Shown: positions 47,391 to 57,525 of the stretch, piece after piece
Position numbering within the stretch: the stretch's first letter is position 1
How the letters are laid out: the number at the start of each line of letters is the position of its first letter
Source of the DNA: Alteromonas ponticola
GTDB lineage: Bacteria > Pseudomonadota > Gammaproteobacteria > Enterobacterales > Alteromonadaceae
Reading direction: 5' to 3'
Assembly (NCBI RefSeq): GCF_012911815.1
Contig: NZ_JAATNW010000001.1
Coordinates: 434,001 to 498,000, forward strand
DNA length: 64,000 nt
Notes under the pieces: model-generated
What the model was told of the DNA's origin: nothing
What the model saw: the letters and a program-made list of their open reading frames with translations, nothing else
Database searches by the model: none
Program-made: the position numbers and the translations under genes

Positions 47391-48770
47391 TTATTTTGGA
47401 ATAGCGCTTTCTACGACGTCACCATTTTGCTTATACATGACACCGGACTTCATAACGAGATCCACATTCTGCAGTAAATTGATGTACCGCAACACATCCC
47501 CATTTACACCAATAATATCAGCGCTTTTTCCTTCGCTAACTGAACCAAAGCGGTCGCTGACACCCATCATCACCGCGGGCCACCAGGTAGCAGCGCGAAT
47601 TGTATCCATGGGAGTCATTCCCATTTCCTCAACCCAGATTGCTAATTCATTCCATGTACTTTGACAATGAAACTTGGTAGGTATACCACTATCAGTTCCC
47701 GTTAAAAGTACTACTCCCGATTCTTTTAATTGCGTGAATTTTCGCTTTAATGTTGGTTTACGTAACGGGGTCAACTGCATGTAAGCCAGTTTCCCGGGCG
47801 CTTCTAATGATTGCCTGATATCCTCTATCGTGTCTTTTTTCAGCCCACGATGCCAACACGTATTATCCAGCTTTTCAGGGTTTGCCACCGTGAGGTTGTA
47901 ATTCCATAACCCTTCGATTGTGGGTGTCCAGAATAACGGTCCACCAGCAACTCTTCCTGTAGCCGTTCTAGCGTGGAGTGCATCAATAATGTCTTGTGGA
48001 TACTCTGGTGCTGTGGTTAACCCCGTATGCTCAAAATTATCCACACCTATTTTCAGACCCACTCTAATTTCATCAGGACGATGGGAATGCCCAACTACTT
48101 TCAGTCCTCTGGCGTGCGCTTGTTCAACAACCATTTTGGCTGCCTCTAACGGCATTTTATCCTGGTCTATTAATTTTATGATATCGACACCTGCATCAGC
48201 CAACTGATTAACTTTTTGCCTGGCTTCTTCAACATTTTTCACTCCCCAGCGGTAATGTTGTGTGCCTGGATAAGGTTCTGCCTGCAAAAAAGGTCCTGAT
48301 ACATACAGATGTGGGCCAGCTAATTCGCCCTTTGCAATACCTTTTTTAATGGCAATGGATTCTTCAAGAGGTGCGCCCAGATCTCGCGCGCTGGTGACAC
48401 CAGCAAGTAATAGTTGCAATGCGCTAGCTGGCATTATTTCGCTTTGTTGACGATCACGATAAGTAGGTTGCCAGTGTTCATAGTCGGCATGGCCATTGAG
48501 CATTAGATGTGCATGGTTTTCCCATAAACCCGGTAACAAGTCCATCCCTTCCGTACTAACCACTTTATAATCAGAAGGCACATTTAGGGTAGCGACTGTT
48601 CCTATCGCTTCGATGGTGTCACCATTGATCAAAATGACGCTATTTTGTATGGGTTGATGCCCAAATCCATCAATAAGTCTTCCGCCTACCAGTGCGGTTT
48701 TCTCTGCACATACAGAAAATGACAAAACGATAAATAGTATTAAACCGATAAGTCTACAAAACATATTCAT
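47391..48770 (-). CDS. Secreted amidohydrolase-family protein
   Basis: 459 residues from the ATG at 48770, preceded by AAGGAATAAA. The signal peptide MNMFCRLIGLILFIVLSFSVCA is followed by a metal-dependent amidohydrolase barrel. Metal ligands are ENHAHL, the likely carboxylated Lys in IIKLIDQ, GHSHRPDE, NFEHTG and GTDSG. Probably an imidazolonepropionase/prolidase-like peptidase or hydrolase in the periplasm; substrate unknown. A frame eight codons longer (MTYKKRNK) is possible but has a worse start. Confidence 0.85.
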   Translation of the reverse strand: MNMFCRLIGLILFIVLSFSVCAEKTALVGGRLIDGFGHQPIQNSVILINGDTIEAIGTVATLNVPSDYKVVSTEGMDLLPGLWENHAHLMLNGHADYEHWQPTYRDRQQSEIMPASALQLLLAGVTSARDLGAPLEESIAIKKGIAKGELAGPHLYVSGPFLQAEPYPGTQHYRWGVKNVEEARQKVNQLADAGVDIIKLIDQDKMPLEAAKMVVEQAHARGLKVVGHSHRPDEIRVGLKIGVDNFEHTGLTTAPEYPQDIIDALHARTATGRVAGGPLFWTPTIEGLWNYNLTVANPEKLDNTCWHRGLKKDTIEDIRQSLEAPGKLAYMQLTPLRKPTLKRKFTQLKESGVVLLTGTDSGIPTKFHCQSTWNELAIWVEEMGMTPMDTIRAATWWPAVMMGVSDRFGSVSEGKSADIIGVNGDVLRYINLLQNVDLVMKSGVMYKQNGDVVESAIPK

Positions 48771-48873
48771 TTTATTCCTTTTTTTATATGTCATTAACCC
48801 TATGCTAAAAATGCAGTTGTGAAAACCTTGTACGTAAACAAATGAGATGAAATGCGTTTTTCCGTCTTTGTAA

Positions 48874-48902
48874 TTGTAAGTTCTCCGGCATGGTGGTAGA
48901 AT
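48874..48902 (+). promoter_or_regulatory. Probable rplY promoter
   Basis: TTGTAA, 17 bases, TAGAAT, then the GC-rich discriminator TCGCCGCC typical of growth-rate-controlled genes. Leads into the rplY leader. Confidence 0.65.
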
Positions 48903-48908
48903 TCGCCG

Positions 48909-48960
48909 CCCTCAAATTATGAGGGTTCTTTATGCGGGTTTTGGTCGCAAAAATCCGTGC
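48909..48960 (+). promoter_or_regulatory. Two-hairpin rplY leader
   Basis: Stem 1 is CCCTCA-AATTA-TGAGGG (48909-48925). Stem 2 follows, roughly CGGGTTTTG with CAAAAATCCG around GTCG. The leader precedes GGAG and the ATG by about 30 bases. Autogenous control of rplY through its leader is known in gammaproteobacteria; L25 binding here is inference. Confidence 0.5.
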
Positions 48961-48992
48961 TTATTTAATTACTATTTTTCTGGAGACATTCA

Positions 48993-49658
48993 ATGTCTGA
49001 TGCAATTTTTAATCTGGATGCGCAAGTTCGCACAGATATGGGGAAAGGTGCGAGCCGCCGCCTACGTCGTGCTGATAATTTACCTGCGATCCTTTACGGT
49101 GGTGACAAAGAGCCAGTTGCGCTTACTTTAGACCACAACAAAGTAAACAATGCTGCTGATTTTGAAGCGTTTTACTCGCATGTTTTAACATTAAACATCG
49201 ACGGTGAAAAAGTTGAAGCGCTAGTGAAAGACATGCAGCGTCACCCGTACAAGCCCAAAATTACACACATCGATTTTCAGCGTGTAATCGCAGGCCAGGA
49301 AGTTCACACTAACGTACCACTACACTTCATTAATGAAGATAAGTGCGCAGCGGTTAAGAGCGAAGGCGGTATTGCTGAGCACCACGTAAACGAAATTGAA
49401 ATTACGTGTCTGCCTAAAGATCTTCCTGAATTTGTAGAAGTTGATATGGCTGGTGTTGAAATGGGTCAAACCGTTCACCTATCTGACTTGACACTTCCTA
49501 AGGGTGTATCTTCTGTTGAGTTGGCTCGTGGTGATGAAGATCACAACCTGGCCGTGGTGACTGTTAAGCCAGCACCTAAGACGCCTGTGATTGATGCTGA
49601 AGAAGCTGAACAAGCAGCAGCAAAAGCGGCTAAACAAGAAGAAGCAGACAAGGAATAA
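48993..49658 (+). CDS. rplY: 50S ribosomal protein L25 (CTC type)
   Basis: 221 residues: an N-terminal 5S-rRNA-binding L25 domain (about 1-95) plus the longer CTC/TL5 C-terminal domain (about 100-195) and an Ala/Glu-rich tail. E. coli L25 has only the first part. It stabilises 5S rRNA. CTGGAGACATTCA precedes the ATG. Five bases separate it from pth. Confidence 0.95.
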   Translation: MSDAIFNLDAQVRTDMGKGASRRLRRADNLPAILYGGDKEPVALTLDHNKVNNAADFEAFYSHVLTLNIDGEKVEALVKDMQRHPYKPKITHIDFQRVIAGQEVHTNVPLHFINEDKCAAVKSEGGIAEHHVNEIEITCLPKDLPEFVEVDMAGVEMGQTVHLSDLTLPKGVSSVELARGDEDHNLAVVTVKPAPKTPVIDAEEAEQAAAKAAKQEEADKE

Positions 49659-49663
49659 TCAGC

Positions 49664-50254
49664 TTGGCTGATATTCGTCTTATCGTGGGCCTGGGTAATC
49701 CAGGCCCCGAATACGAGCACACCCGCCATAATGCCGGCGCCTGGTTTCTCCATCAGTTCGCAGCGGCTTTTAATACCCCACTAGCCCCAGAATCAAAATT
49801 TGCAGGACACACTGCACGAATCAGTATTGGTGGACAAGACGTTCGCTTGCTCTATCCATCCACTTTCATGAATCGAAGTGGCCAATCGGTGGCAGCGCTG
49901 GCCAATTTTTATAAAATTGAGCCGGAACAAATTCTGGTTGCTTTTGATGAACTGGATATGCCGCCTGGCGTAGCAAAGTTTAAAGTTGGTGGCAGTTCAA
50001 GTCAGAACGGGGTGCGTGATATCGTTGCCAGAATGGCAAACAACAAGAATTTTTTACGTTTGCGGATTGGCATTGGTCATCCGGGACATAAAAGTAAGGT
50101 GACCGGCCACGTGCTGGGAAAACCTTCTGCAGCAGAAAAACAGGCCATTGACGAAGCTATCGATGAAGCCGTTCGTTGCACAGAATTGCTGATCAAGCAT
50201 GATTTGAAACAAGCACAAAACAGATTACATTCCTTCTCAGCTACCGTTGCCTGA
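49664..50254 (+). CDS. pth: Peptidyl-tRNA hydrolase
   Basis: 196 residues. [21 protein letters not shown] carries the catalytic His (HNAG), followed by [11 protein letters not shown] and DELDMPPG. It rescues peptidyl-tRNAs released from ribosomes. The start is a TTG (reading MADIRL), a weak start that fits coupling to rplY five bases upstream. Confidence 0.95.
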   Translation: MADIRLIVGLGNPGPEYEHTRHNAGAWFLHQFAAAFNTPLAPESKFAGHTARISIGGQDVRLLYPSTFMNRSGQSVAALANFYKIEPEQILVAFDELDMPPGVAKFKVGGSSSQNGVRDIVARMANNKNFLRLRIGIGHPGHKSKVTGHVLGKPSAAEKQAIDEAIDEAVRCTELLIKHDLKQAQNRLHSFSATVA

Positions 50255-50281
50255 GACTGACGATTTATAAGGATTCATCCC

Positions 50282-51373
50282 ATGGGTTTTAAATGCGGCA
50301 TCGTAGGGTTGCCAAACGTTGGTAAGTCGACCCTTTTTAATGCATTAACTAAAGCAGGCATCGAAGCAGCTAACTTCCCTTTCTGTACCATTGAGCCTAA
50401 TACTGGCGTGGTACCCGTTCCAGATACACGTTTGGATAAGCTGGCCGCGATTGTTAATCCTCAGCGGGTTATCGCAACCACCATGGAATTTGTTGATATC
50501 GCCGGTCTGGTTGAAGGCGCTTCAAAAGGCGAAGGCTTAGGCAATAAATTTTTGGCCAACATCCGCGAGACCGATGCTATTGGCCATGTAGTGCGTTGTT
50601 TCGATAACGACAACATCGTGCACGTCGCCGGTAAAGTCAACCCGCAGGATGATATCGATGTTATCAACACCGAATTAGCCTTGAGCGATTTGGAAACCGC
50701 TGAAAAGGCGTTAATTCGCGTGGGTAAACGTGCTAAGGGCGGTGATGCGGATGCCAAGTATGAATTAAAAGTACTGGAAAAAATTAAGCCGCATCTTGAT
50801 GAAGGTAACCTGCTTCGCTCAATGTCGTTGAGCAAAGAAGAATTAGCCGCAATCAGCTACATGAACATGTTGACCTTAAAACCCACCATGTACATCGCCA
50901 ATGTCAACGAAGACGGTTTTGAAAACAACCCTTATCTCGAACAGGTGCAAGCCATTGCCGAGAAAGAGAATGCTGTGGTGGTTGCCGTGTGCGCGGCTAT
51001 CGAGTCTGAGATCGCTGAGCTGGATGAAGAAGAAAAAGCCGAATTCATGGAAGATATGGGCCTGGAAGAACCTGGCTTAAATCGTGTAATTCGCGCAGGA
51101 TACAACTTACTTACTCTGCAAACTTACTTTACTGCCGGGGTTAAAGAAGTGCGTGCGTGGACCTTCCCAGAAGGCTCAACCGCTCCCCAGGCTGCCGGTA
51201 AAATTCACACCGACTTTGAAAAAGGGTTTATCCGCGCTGAGGTCATTGGCTACGATAATTTCGTCCAGTTTAATGGCGAGCAAGGTGCCAAAGATGCAGG
51301 TAAATGGCGTCTTGAAGGCAAGGATTATATTGTTAAAGATGGTGATGTCATTCACTTCCGCTTCAATGTTTAA
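50282..51373 (+). CDS. ychF: Redox-regulated ATPase/GTPase YchF (Obg family)
   Basis: 363 residues. P loop [14 protein letters not shown], switch segment [20 protein letters not shown], then a coiled-coil and a C-terminal TGS domain ([28 protein letters not shown]). YchF prefers ATP and is linked to ribosomes and oxidative stress. Follows pth by 27 bases; own terminator downstream. Confidence 0.97.
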   Translation: MGFKCGIVGLPNVGKSTLFNALTKAGIEAANFPFCTIEPNTGVVPVPDTRLDKLAAIVNPQRVIATTMEFVDIAGLVEGASKGEGLGNKFLANIRETDAIGHVVRCFDNDNIVHVAGKVNPQDDIDVINTELALSDLETAEKALIRVGKRAKGGDADAKYELKVLEKIKPHLDEGNLLRSMSLSKEELAAISYMNMLTLKPTMYIANVNEDGFENNPYLEQVQAIAEKENAVVVAVCAAIESEIAELDEEEKAEFMEDMGLEEPGLNRVIRAGYNLLTLQTYFTAGVKEVRAWTFPEGSTAPQAAGKIHTDFEKGFIRAEVIGYDNFVQFNGEQGAKDAGKWRLEGKDYIVKDGDVIHFRFNV

Positions 51374-51421
51374 CTGCGTGCAGAACTGATGCGCGAGTAG
51401 TCATTGGTAGCCATAAATATT

Positions 51422-51446
51422 GCCCCGTTTCTGCGGGGCTTTTTTG
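51422..51446 (+). terminator. Rho-independent terminator after ychF
   Basis: GCCCCG pairs with CGGGGC around TTTCTG and is followed by six Ts, about 50 bases after the ychF stop. Confidence 0.92.
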
Positions 51447-51543
51447 TATTCGGTCAACGCCTTTGATATAACTTATACCGACATCGTGGCCTATTGAAAA
51501 TAATTGTCTGTATTAACACTTTGCCTCAGGAAGACGCAAAACC

Positions 51544-52383
51544 ATGCTTAAATCACTTCTTCTGTTCATGTTTATGCTCTCACTAACTGCCAGTGCGCAA
51601 AATGACGAACACTGGTACACACCAAAACAGTCAGACCTGGCCTATATTCACCTGCCCCAGGGTCTGGCTGTGGTAGCATTAACTGATAGCATTGCCCCTC
51701 ATCATGTTGAGCGTTTTAAGCAATTGGCAAAAAGTCAATTTTACGATGACCAATCATTTTATCGCGTCATTGATGGCTTTGTCGCACAGGGTGGCAGTAA
51801 TGGTAATCACGAACCCAGTGAGTCTACGTCACCATTAAAGGCAGAATTTACTGCGCCAACGGTTGAAGGGTTTTATGAGGTCGAGCGTCCGGATATGTTT
51901 GCGCCAGTCAGTGGCTTTATCAACGGCTTCCCAGCTGCAACTACGATGCAGCGAAACAGCTATTGGCTGCTTCACTGTCCCGGTATGTTAGCCATGGCTC
52001 GCGATAATAAAAAAGACACCGCCGCAACGGAATTTTATGTAGTAATTGGCCAGGCGCCGCGTCACCTCGACAGAAATATGTCGGTGTTCGGGCGGGTTGT
52101 CGCCGGCTTAGACGTATTACAAAAGCTGCCGAGAAGCGGACACATGCACTCAACTGCTGCCGCCGAGGCAAATGAAGACAATAAAATTATTTCTATCCGC
52201 ATGGGCGATACCCTGCCTTCAGGCGCGCAACGACACTTTCGAATTCAATTGCCCAGCCATCCTGATTACTTAAAAAAGTTAGATATGGCAAAAAACCTGG
52301 ATAATCCTTTTTATGTGGATCGTGAATTAGCGCCCCGAGCAATTGATGTGTGCTATTACCAGACACAAATTGAAGAACTTTAG
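51544..52383 (+). CDS. Periplasmic cyclophilin-type peptidyl-prolyl isomerase
   Basis: 279 residues. Signal peptide MLKSLLLFMFMLSLTASA, then a cyclophilin domain: FYRVIDGFVAQGGSN (about 77-92), LAMARDNKKDTAATEFYVVIGQAPRHLDRNMSVFGRV (about 150-187). The core F-x-x-Q-G/G-x-x-FY residues are kept. It catalyses proline isomerisation in envelope protein folding. A C-terminal extension of about 60 residues is less typical. Alone between the ychF terminator and the tRNA operon. Confidence 0.88.
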   Translation: MLKSLLLFMFMLSLTASAQNDEHWYTPKQSDLAYIHLPQGLAVVALTDSIAPHHVERFKQLAKSQFYDDQSFYRVIDGFVAQGGSNGNHEPSESTSPLKAEFTAPTVEGFYEVERPDMFAPVSGFINGFPAATTMQRNSYWLLHCPGMLAMARDNKKDTAATEFYVVIGQAPRHLDRNMSVFGRVVAGLDVLQKLPRSGHMHSTAAAEANEDNKIISIRMGDTLPSGAQRHFRIQLPSHPDYLKKLDMAKNLDNPFYVDRELAPRAIDVCYYQTQIEEL

Positions 52384-52478
52384 CCCTTAATGGCGACAAA
52401 CGAGTATGCTTTTCGTTGTTTTATTAAGCGCAAGCGTTCACATAATCGCCACTTAGACAAAGTTGTCATAAAAAGGGG

Positions 52479-52507
52479 TTGACGACCCTTAGGCAGATGA
52501 GCATAAT
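52479..52507 (+). promoter_or_regulatory. tRNA operon promoter
   Basis: TTGACG, 17 bases, CATAAT, followed by an ACGCGCC discriminator. It drives tRNA-Met, -Leu, -Gln, -Gln. Confidence 0.85.
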
Positions 52508-52540
52508 ACGCGCCACTCCTGAGGGAGTAAAGATTTCGGA

Positions 52541-52617
52541 GGCTACGTAGCTCAGCTGGTTAGAGCACATCACTCATAATGATGGGGTCGCAGGTTCGAG
52601 TCCCGCCGTAGCCACCA
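52541..52617 (+). tRNA. tRNA-Met (elongator, anticodon CAT)
   Basis: 77 bases with encoded CCA. GGCTACG/CGTAGCC acceptor, CATCA-CTCATAA-TGATG anticodon arm. Nearly identical to E. coli elongator tRNA-Met; first of the operon, as in E. coli metT-leuW-gln. It is not the initiator form. Confidence 0.95.
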
Positions 52618-52665
52618 ATCTTATTTTCTTTCTGTTGTGCCCAATGAAAGAAAATTGTTTACCTG

Positions 52666-52750
52666 GCGGAAGTGGTGGAATTGGTAGACACGCTGGATTT
52701 AGGTTCCAGTGCTTCACGGCGTGAGAGTTCAAGTCTCTCCTTCCGCACCA
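52666..52750 (+). tRNA. tRNA-Leu (anticodon TAG)
   Basis: 85 bases with encoded CCA and a long variable arm (class II). Anticodon arm CTGGA-TTTAGGT-TCCAG. Corresponds to E. coli leuW in the metT operon. Confidence 0.96.
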
Positions 52751-52754
52751 TTGT

Positions 52755-52830
52755 TGGGGTATAGCCAAGTTGGTAAGGCAGCGGGTTTTGATCCCGCCAT
52801 TCGTAGGTTCGAGTCCTGCTACCCCAGCCA
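52755..52830 (+). tRNA. tRNA-Gln (TTG), copy 2
   Basis: 76 bases with encoded CCA; identical to the copy at 45138. Starts five bases after the tRNA-Leu CCA. Confidence 0.97.
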
Positions 52831-52887
52831 TTTTTCTTGAGTAATGGCGTTTTATTAATTTACAAATTAAGTTGCGCGGTTACCTCT

Positions 52888-52963
52888 TGGGGTATAGCCA
52901 AGTTGGTAAGGCAGCGGGTTTTGATCCCGCCATTCGTAGGTTCGAGTCCTGCTACCCCAGCCA
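52888..52963 (+). tRNA. tRNA-Gln (TTG), copy 3
   Basis: 76 bases, identical to the other two copies. Separated by 57 bases from copy 2. Confidence 0.97.
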
Positions 52964-52970
52964 TATTCTA

Positions 52971-52996
52971 AAGCCGACCATCTGGTCGGCTTTTTT
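52971..52996 (+). terminator. Rho-independent terminator of the tRNA operon
   Basis: AAGCCGACC pairs with GGTCGGCTT across a three-base-plus loop and continues into six Ts, seven bases after the last tRNA. Confidence 0.93.
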
Positions 52997-53060
52997 GCTT
53001 TACACACCCTGCAAAGGTCGGCAGACTGTTATTCAACTACACTAATTCGGATAAAAGTGC

Positions 53061-54464
53061 GTGATTAATCAGGTTGTTGGCGCAATCAATAATGTGCTCT
53101 GGGGCGAAGGGCAAATCCTCATTTTCATGCTGGTCGCTTGCGGTATCTGGTTTACCGTGAGATTAGGCGGTGTTCAGCTAAAACACTTCATTCATATGTT
53201 TAGCCTGCTAAAGGGCAGCGGCAATGCCACCAAAGAAGGCATCAGTTCATTTCAGGCGCTGTGTACAAGTCTCTCTGCGCGGGTAGGTACAGGTAATCTT
53301 GCCGGTGTAGCGGTCGCCATTTCGCTAGGCGGCGCGGGGGCTATATTCTGGATGTGGGTGATCGCATTTTTAGGTATGGCGACCGGCTTTGCTGAGAGTG
53401 TACTGGGTCAGCTTTACAAGGTACGTGATCACAACGGAGAATTTCGGGGTGGTCCGGCTTACTACATCAAACAGGGTCTTAACAAAACCTGGCTTGCCGT
53501 GTTGTTTTCTGTCTGTCTGTTTTTGGGTTACGGCTTTGTTTTTAGTGCGGTACAGGCCAATACGATTACCGATGCGTTAAATAATGCCTACGCTATCCCA
53601 ACTTTCTGGTCAGGTTTGGCAATCATTGCCCTTGCTGCCCTTATTGTGGTGGGAGGTTTTCGCGGAATCGCCCGTTTTGCCGAGTGGATCGTGCCGTTTA
53701 TGGGCATCGGATACGTGATCGCGGCGTTGGTAGTGACGTTTATGCATATCAATGAAGTTCCTGATTTGTTAATGCACATTATCCGTTCTGCCTTCGGGTT
53801 AGAAGAAGCGGGTGCCGGTGCCCTGGGTGCGGCAATCAAGAACGGCATTCAGCGCGGACTTTACTCAAACGAAGCGGGTTCAGGTAGCGTGCCTCACGCT
53901 GCGGCGGCGGCTTCTCCCAACCCCAACCATCCTGTATCGCAGGGTTACATCCAAATGCTAGGGGTATTTTTAGATACCATGATTTTGTGTACCTCTACCG
54001 CCTTTATTATTTTACTGGCAGGCGGTTCTGCGCAGGACCAGATGGAAGGCATTCGAATGACTCAGGATGCCATGAGCAGTCATATTGGTAGCGGTGGTAC
54101 CGACTTTGTCGCTGCCGCCATTTGTTTGTTTGCATTTACCTCAGTGGTGGCAAATTATGCTTATGGTGAAAGTAATCTGCATATGTTCAAACTGGACAAC
54201 AAGCCAGGCAGAGCGGCCTATACCGTAGGGTATCTTGCAATGATTTTCTGGGGTTCCATGGCAGCGTTACCACAGGTTTGGGCTATGGCTGATATGGCAC
54301 TGGGTTTGATGACGGTAATTAATATTGTGGCTATCGTCTGGCTTACACCGACCATCGTCGCCATCAGCAAGGATTACTTTACCAAACATGAAAAAGGTGA
54401 ACGTCCTGAATACAAGACCGGCGACTGTGAAATACAGGGAAATACTGAAAAAGATATTTGGTAG
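53061..54464 (+). CDS. Sodium:alanine symporter family (AGCS) transporter
   Basis: 467 residues, about ten membrane helices. Family motifs GISSFQALCTSLSARVGTGNLAGVAVAISLGGAGAIFWMWV and GIQRGLYSNEAGSGSVPHAAAAA. It imports alanine or glycine with sodium. The start is GTG (MINQVVGAIN); no strong ribosome-binding site. Preceded by the tRNA terminator. Confidence 0.93.
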   Translation: MINQVVGAINNVLWGEGQILIFMLVACGIWFTVRLGGVQLKHFIHMFSLLKGSGNATKEGISSFQALCTSLSARVGTGNLAGVAVAISLGGAGAIFWMWVIAFLGMATGFAESVLGQLYKVRDHNGEFRGGPAYYIKQGLNKTWLAVLFSVCLFLGYGFVFSAVQANTITDALNNAYAIPTFWSGLAIIALAALIVVGGFRGIARFAEWIVPFMGIGYVIAALVVTFMHINEVPDLLMHIIRSAFGLEEAGAGALGAAIKNGIQRGLYSNEAGSGSVPHAAAAASPNPNHPVSQGYIQMLGVFLDTMILCTSTAFIILLAGGSAQDQMEGIRMTQDAMSSHIGSGGTDFVAAAICLFAFTSVVANYAYGESNLHMFKLDNKPGRAAYTVGYLAMIFWGSMAALPQVWAMADMALGLMTVINIVAIVWLTPTIVAISKDYFTKHEKGERPEYKTGDCEIQGNTEKDIW

Positions 54465-54490
54465 GGTATCAATTAATGGGGGAGCCCAGC

Positions 54491-54673
54491 CTACCCCCTC
54501 ATCATCATCATCATGATAAGCTGAATGACCAGAGCAATCATAATAAGCGGCCAAATCCAGCGGGCAATTTTGGCCGACTCTTCACTACTAATACGCATTT
54601 TGGAGCGTTCAATCAATGGAACTACTACAAACAACGCCAGGAAAAGTATCCCAATAATAACTAAAACTTCCAT
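54491..54673 (-). CDS. Small two-helix membrane protein
   Basis: 60 residues: helix [21 protein letters not shown], a charged turn (ERSKMRISSEESAKIARW), then helix IWPLIMIALVIQLIMM. It ends in five Met encoded by a perfect (ATG)5 repeat and then RG-stop. The ATG lies 13 bases inside the ubiF 3' end, so translation is probably coupled. No family recognised; it converges on the AGCS gene. Confidence 0.6.
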   Translation of the reverse strand: MEVLVIIGILFLALFVVVPLIERSKMRISSEESAKIARWIWPLIMIALVIQLIMMMMMRG

Positions 54674-55848
54674 TCGTTTAATCCCAATGCATATTTTAGA
54701 ACCTGCTTTTTACCAAAAGGCAGGTGTTGTGCCAACGTCAGTAAAGACTGCCGCGCCAGCTTCAGCGGCAAGATATCATTGCTGAACAACGTATAAAACC
54801 CATCCATCGCTGACATCATCATTAAATTATCACGCCTTCTGGGTCGCTCGTACTCTTTTTGCAGTCGGCTACGAAGTGCGTCATGCGCAGAAGTATCAGC
54901 GTCGGCCGTGATAGCCAGTAATGCTTCAATATCTCTGAAGCCGAGGTTAACCCCCTGACCTGCCAATGGATTAATTGTATGGGCGGCATCACCAATCAGT
55001 ACCACATTGCCTTTGACATAGTCACTCGCGTGACTGCGCGTTAACGGAAACCCGGTTGCAAACACCACATCAAAATCTCCCAACAAGTCAGGAAAGGCCT
55101 CAATGGTCGGTTGTTTGAGCTGCGCAGGCGTCATTGCTGCAAGTTGTCTTACCCGGTCGGCTTTGTCGTACCAGATTAAAGCGGCATAATTGTCATACAT
55201 GGGAAGATACGCACGCGGCCCTGCCGGGGTAAATTGCTGCCATGTGATGTCAGTCTGTGGTTCATGCATTGACACAATAATGCCTAATGCCTGCTGTTCA
55301 TACTGCCATCCAGAGCACGCTATCCTGGCCGCCTTTCGCACTTGAGAACGCGCGCCATCAGCACCAATCAACCAGTGTGCAGACACTTTTTGCTTATCAT
55401 TCAGCTCAATGTTTACCGCCTGTTTGTCGCTTAAATCAATTGATTTTACCTGACTGGATGTAATCAGCTCAAAATTGCTTTTATTTGCCAACGCCTGCAG
55501 ACAGCCCAGCTGTAACAGTCGATTTTCGACAAAATAGCCTAATTCAGGTAAGTTCACTAACTCTGCGGTAAAATCTGTTCTGGCATTTTCGGCTTCCCAT
55601 ACAGATAGCTGACGATAAGCCCGCATGCGCGTTTGCTCAATAAATTCCCACGCCCCCAACGCTTTCAACAAGTCGACACTTGCCACAGAGAGTGCAGAGA
55701 CACGCAGATCTGGCGGCTGTTCTGGCGAAAATGACTGGGGCATGTGGGGTTCAATCAACACCACGCTGTGGCCCTGGCTAACCAGCCCCAAGGCTAATGT
55801 GGCGCCCACCATACCCGAACCCATTATACAAAAATCTTTCATGATCAT
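54661..55848 (-). CDS. ubiF: Ubiquinone-biosynthesis FAD monooxygenase (UbiF type)
   Basis: 395 residues. FAD-binding [16 protein letters not shown], the GD motif [25 protein letters not shown], and [10 protein letters not shown]. Member of the UbiH/UbiF/VisC family; UbiF hydroxylates the C6 position of the quinone ring. Divergent from miaB, the usual ubiF-miaB context, which supports UbiF over UbiH. Confidence 0.85.
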   Translation of the reverse strand: MIMKDFCIMGSGMVGATLALGLVSQGHSVVLIEPHMPQSFSPEQPPDLRVSALSVASVDLLKALGAWEFIEQTRMRAYRQLSVWEAENARTDFTAELVNLPELGYFVENRLLQLGCLQALANKSNFELITSSQVKSIDLSDKQAVNIELNDKQKVSAHWLIGADGARSQVRKAARIACSGWQYEQQALGIIVSMHEPQTDITWQQFTPAGPRAYLPMYDNYAALIWYDKADRVRQLAAMTPAQLKQPTIEAFPDLLGDFDVVFATGFPLTRSHASDYVKGNVVLIGDAAHTINPLAGQGVNLGFRDIEALLAITADADTSAHDALRSRLQKEYERPRRRDNLMMMSAMDGFYTLFSNDILPLKLARQSLLTLAQHLPFGKKQVLKYALGLNEWKF

Positions 55849-56065
55849 TCCTTTAAGTCAGTTTCTATTATGGCGCGTGGGTGTCGAACTGTCATGTGTA
55901 AAGCAAATTCGACGCAGTTTCACATTCTATATAAGTTATCACTGGGAAATACGCACCAGAGCAGGTAAAATATGCGGCTATTTTATTCACTTTCGGGTTT
56001 CGTCAGTGGCTTCACTCGATGTGGCGCTGGCATATCCTAACCAACACTTTACACAAACGGTCATT

Positions 56066-57502
56066 ATGAACAAAAAGCTGTACATTAAAACCTGGGGCTG
56101 TCAAATGAATGAGTACGACTCAGAAAAAATGGCAGACCTGTTAGATTCAACACACGGCTACTCTCTGGCACAGGAGCCCGAGGACGCAGACGTGATCCTG
56201 TTGAACACTTGTTCGATCCGTGAAAAGGCACAGGAAAAAGTGTTTCATCAGCTTGGCCGCTGGAAAACACTAAAGAAGGACAAGCCGGACCTGATCATTG
56301 GTGTGGGTGGTTGTGTGGCCTCTCAGGAAGGCGACGCGATTCGTCAGCGTGCACCCTTTGTAGATTTGGTGTTTGGCCCTCAAACGCTGCATCGTTTACC
56401 GGAAATGATCAATCAGATACAAAGTGGTGAGAAAGCAGTGGTGGATGTCAGCTTTCCTGAAATCGAAAAATTTGACCGCCTTCCCGAACCTCGAGCAGAA
56501 GGCCCGACTGCATTTGTGTCAATTATGGAAGGCTGTTCAAAATATTGTACGTTCTGTGTGGTGCCCTACACCCGGGGTGAGGAAGTCAGCCGCCCGGTTG
56601 ATGATGTGATATTAGAAATTGCTCAATTGGCAGAGCAAGGCGTGCGTGAGGTTAATCTGTTAGGACAGAATGTTAATGCGTTTCGCGGTGAGCATCATGA
56701 CGGCACTATCTGCCGCTTTGCTGAGTTGCTGGAATTGGTCGCGGCAATTGATGGGATTGATCGGATCCGCTATACCACGTCGCATCCGGTAGAATTTACC
56801 GATGACATTATTGCCGCCTACGCCAGCATTCCAGAGTTAGTTAACCATTTGCACTTACCAGTACAAAGTGGCTCAGACCGCATCCTGAATCTGATGAAAC
56901 GGGGTCATACTGCGCTCGAATATAAGTCCAAGATACGTAAATTACGTAAAATCCGTCCTGACATCAGCATGTCGTCGGACTTTATCATTGGTTTTCCCGG
57001 TGAGTCTGATACCGATTTCGAAGCAACCATGGATTTGATTCAGGCTGTAGATTACGATTTAAGTTTCAGCTTCATTTACAGCGCACGTCCGGGTACCCCT
57101 GCAGCTGACGCGATTGATGACGTTAGTGAGGAAACCAAAAAGCAACGTTTGTATTTGTTACAGCAGCGAATTAACCAACAGGCCTTGCGCATAGCCAGAA
57201 ACATGGTAGGAACTGAGCAACGCATTCTGGTCGAAGGCCCCTCTAAAAAGAACCCAATGGAATTGTCTGGCCGTACTGAAAATAACCGCGTGGTGAATTT
57301 TGAGGGAACACCCGACATGATTGGCGAATTCGTTGATATTCGTATCACTGATGTATTTTCCAACTCGTTACGTGGTGAGGTAGTTCGCCGTGAGAGAGAC
57401 ATGGGCTTGCGTGTCGCAATTTCACCCCAATCTATTACGGCGAAACGTCAGGTGAACCAACCTGATCAATTGGGCGTAGCCCAATTTGTTCCAACTGTAT
57501 AA
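56066..57502 (+). CDS. miaB: tRNA-2-methylthio-N6-dimethylallyladenosine synthase
   Basis: 478 residues from the ATG at 56066 ([26 protein letters not shown]). UPF0004 cysteines in WGCQM, NTCSI and GGCVA; radical-SAM motif in [18 protein letters not shown]-terminal TRAM domain. It methylthiolates A37 in tRNAs reading UNN codons. The open frame runs upstream into a non-coding region and should not be used. First gene of miaB-ybeZ-ybeY-corC-lnt. Confidence 0.97.
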   Translation: MNKKLYIKTWGCQMNEYDSEKMADLLDSTHGYSLAQEPEDADVILLNTCSIREKAQEKVFHQLGRWKTLKKDKPDLIIGVGGCVASQEGDAIRQRAPFVDLVFGPQTLHRLPEMINQIQSGEKAVVDVSFPEIEKFDRLPEPRAEGPTAFVSIMEGCSKYCTFCVVPYTRGEEVSRPVDDVILEIAQLAEQGVREVNLLGQNVNAFRGEHHDGTICRFAELLELVAAIDGIDRIRYTTSHPVEFTDDIIAAYASIPELVNHLHLPVQSGSDRILNLMKRGHTALEYKSKIRKLRKIRPDISMSSDFIIGFPGESDTDFEATMDLIQAVDYDLSFSFIYSARPGTPAADAIDDVSEETKKQRLYLLQQRINQQALRIARNMVGTEQRILVEGPSKKNPMELSGRTENNRVVNFEGTPDMIGEFVDIRITDVFSNSLRGEVVRRERDMGLRVAISPQSITAKRQVNQPDQLGVAQFVPTV

Positions 57503-57525
57503 TTAACACTGAGGTAAAAAGAAAC

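Noticed and set aside
52574-52831. 85-codon minus-strand ORF across the tRNA cluster
   Set aside because: It is the antisense of tRNA-Met, -Leu and -Gln genes; this wording ([21 protein letters not shown] and similar) is a common false protein made from tRNA genes.
52755-52963. Two tRNA-Gln copies as a possible mobile-element attachment repeat with the copy at 45138
   Set aside because: The repeats are complete functional tRNAs and the 7.5 kb between them is core genes (prs, rplY, pth, ychF); no integrase or element genes are present.
55625-56065. Upstream extension of the miaB frame
   Set aside because: The extra 147 codons run antisense to ubiF and through a non-coding gap; MiaB homology starts at the ATG at 56066.
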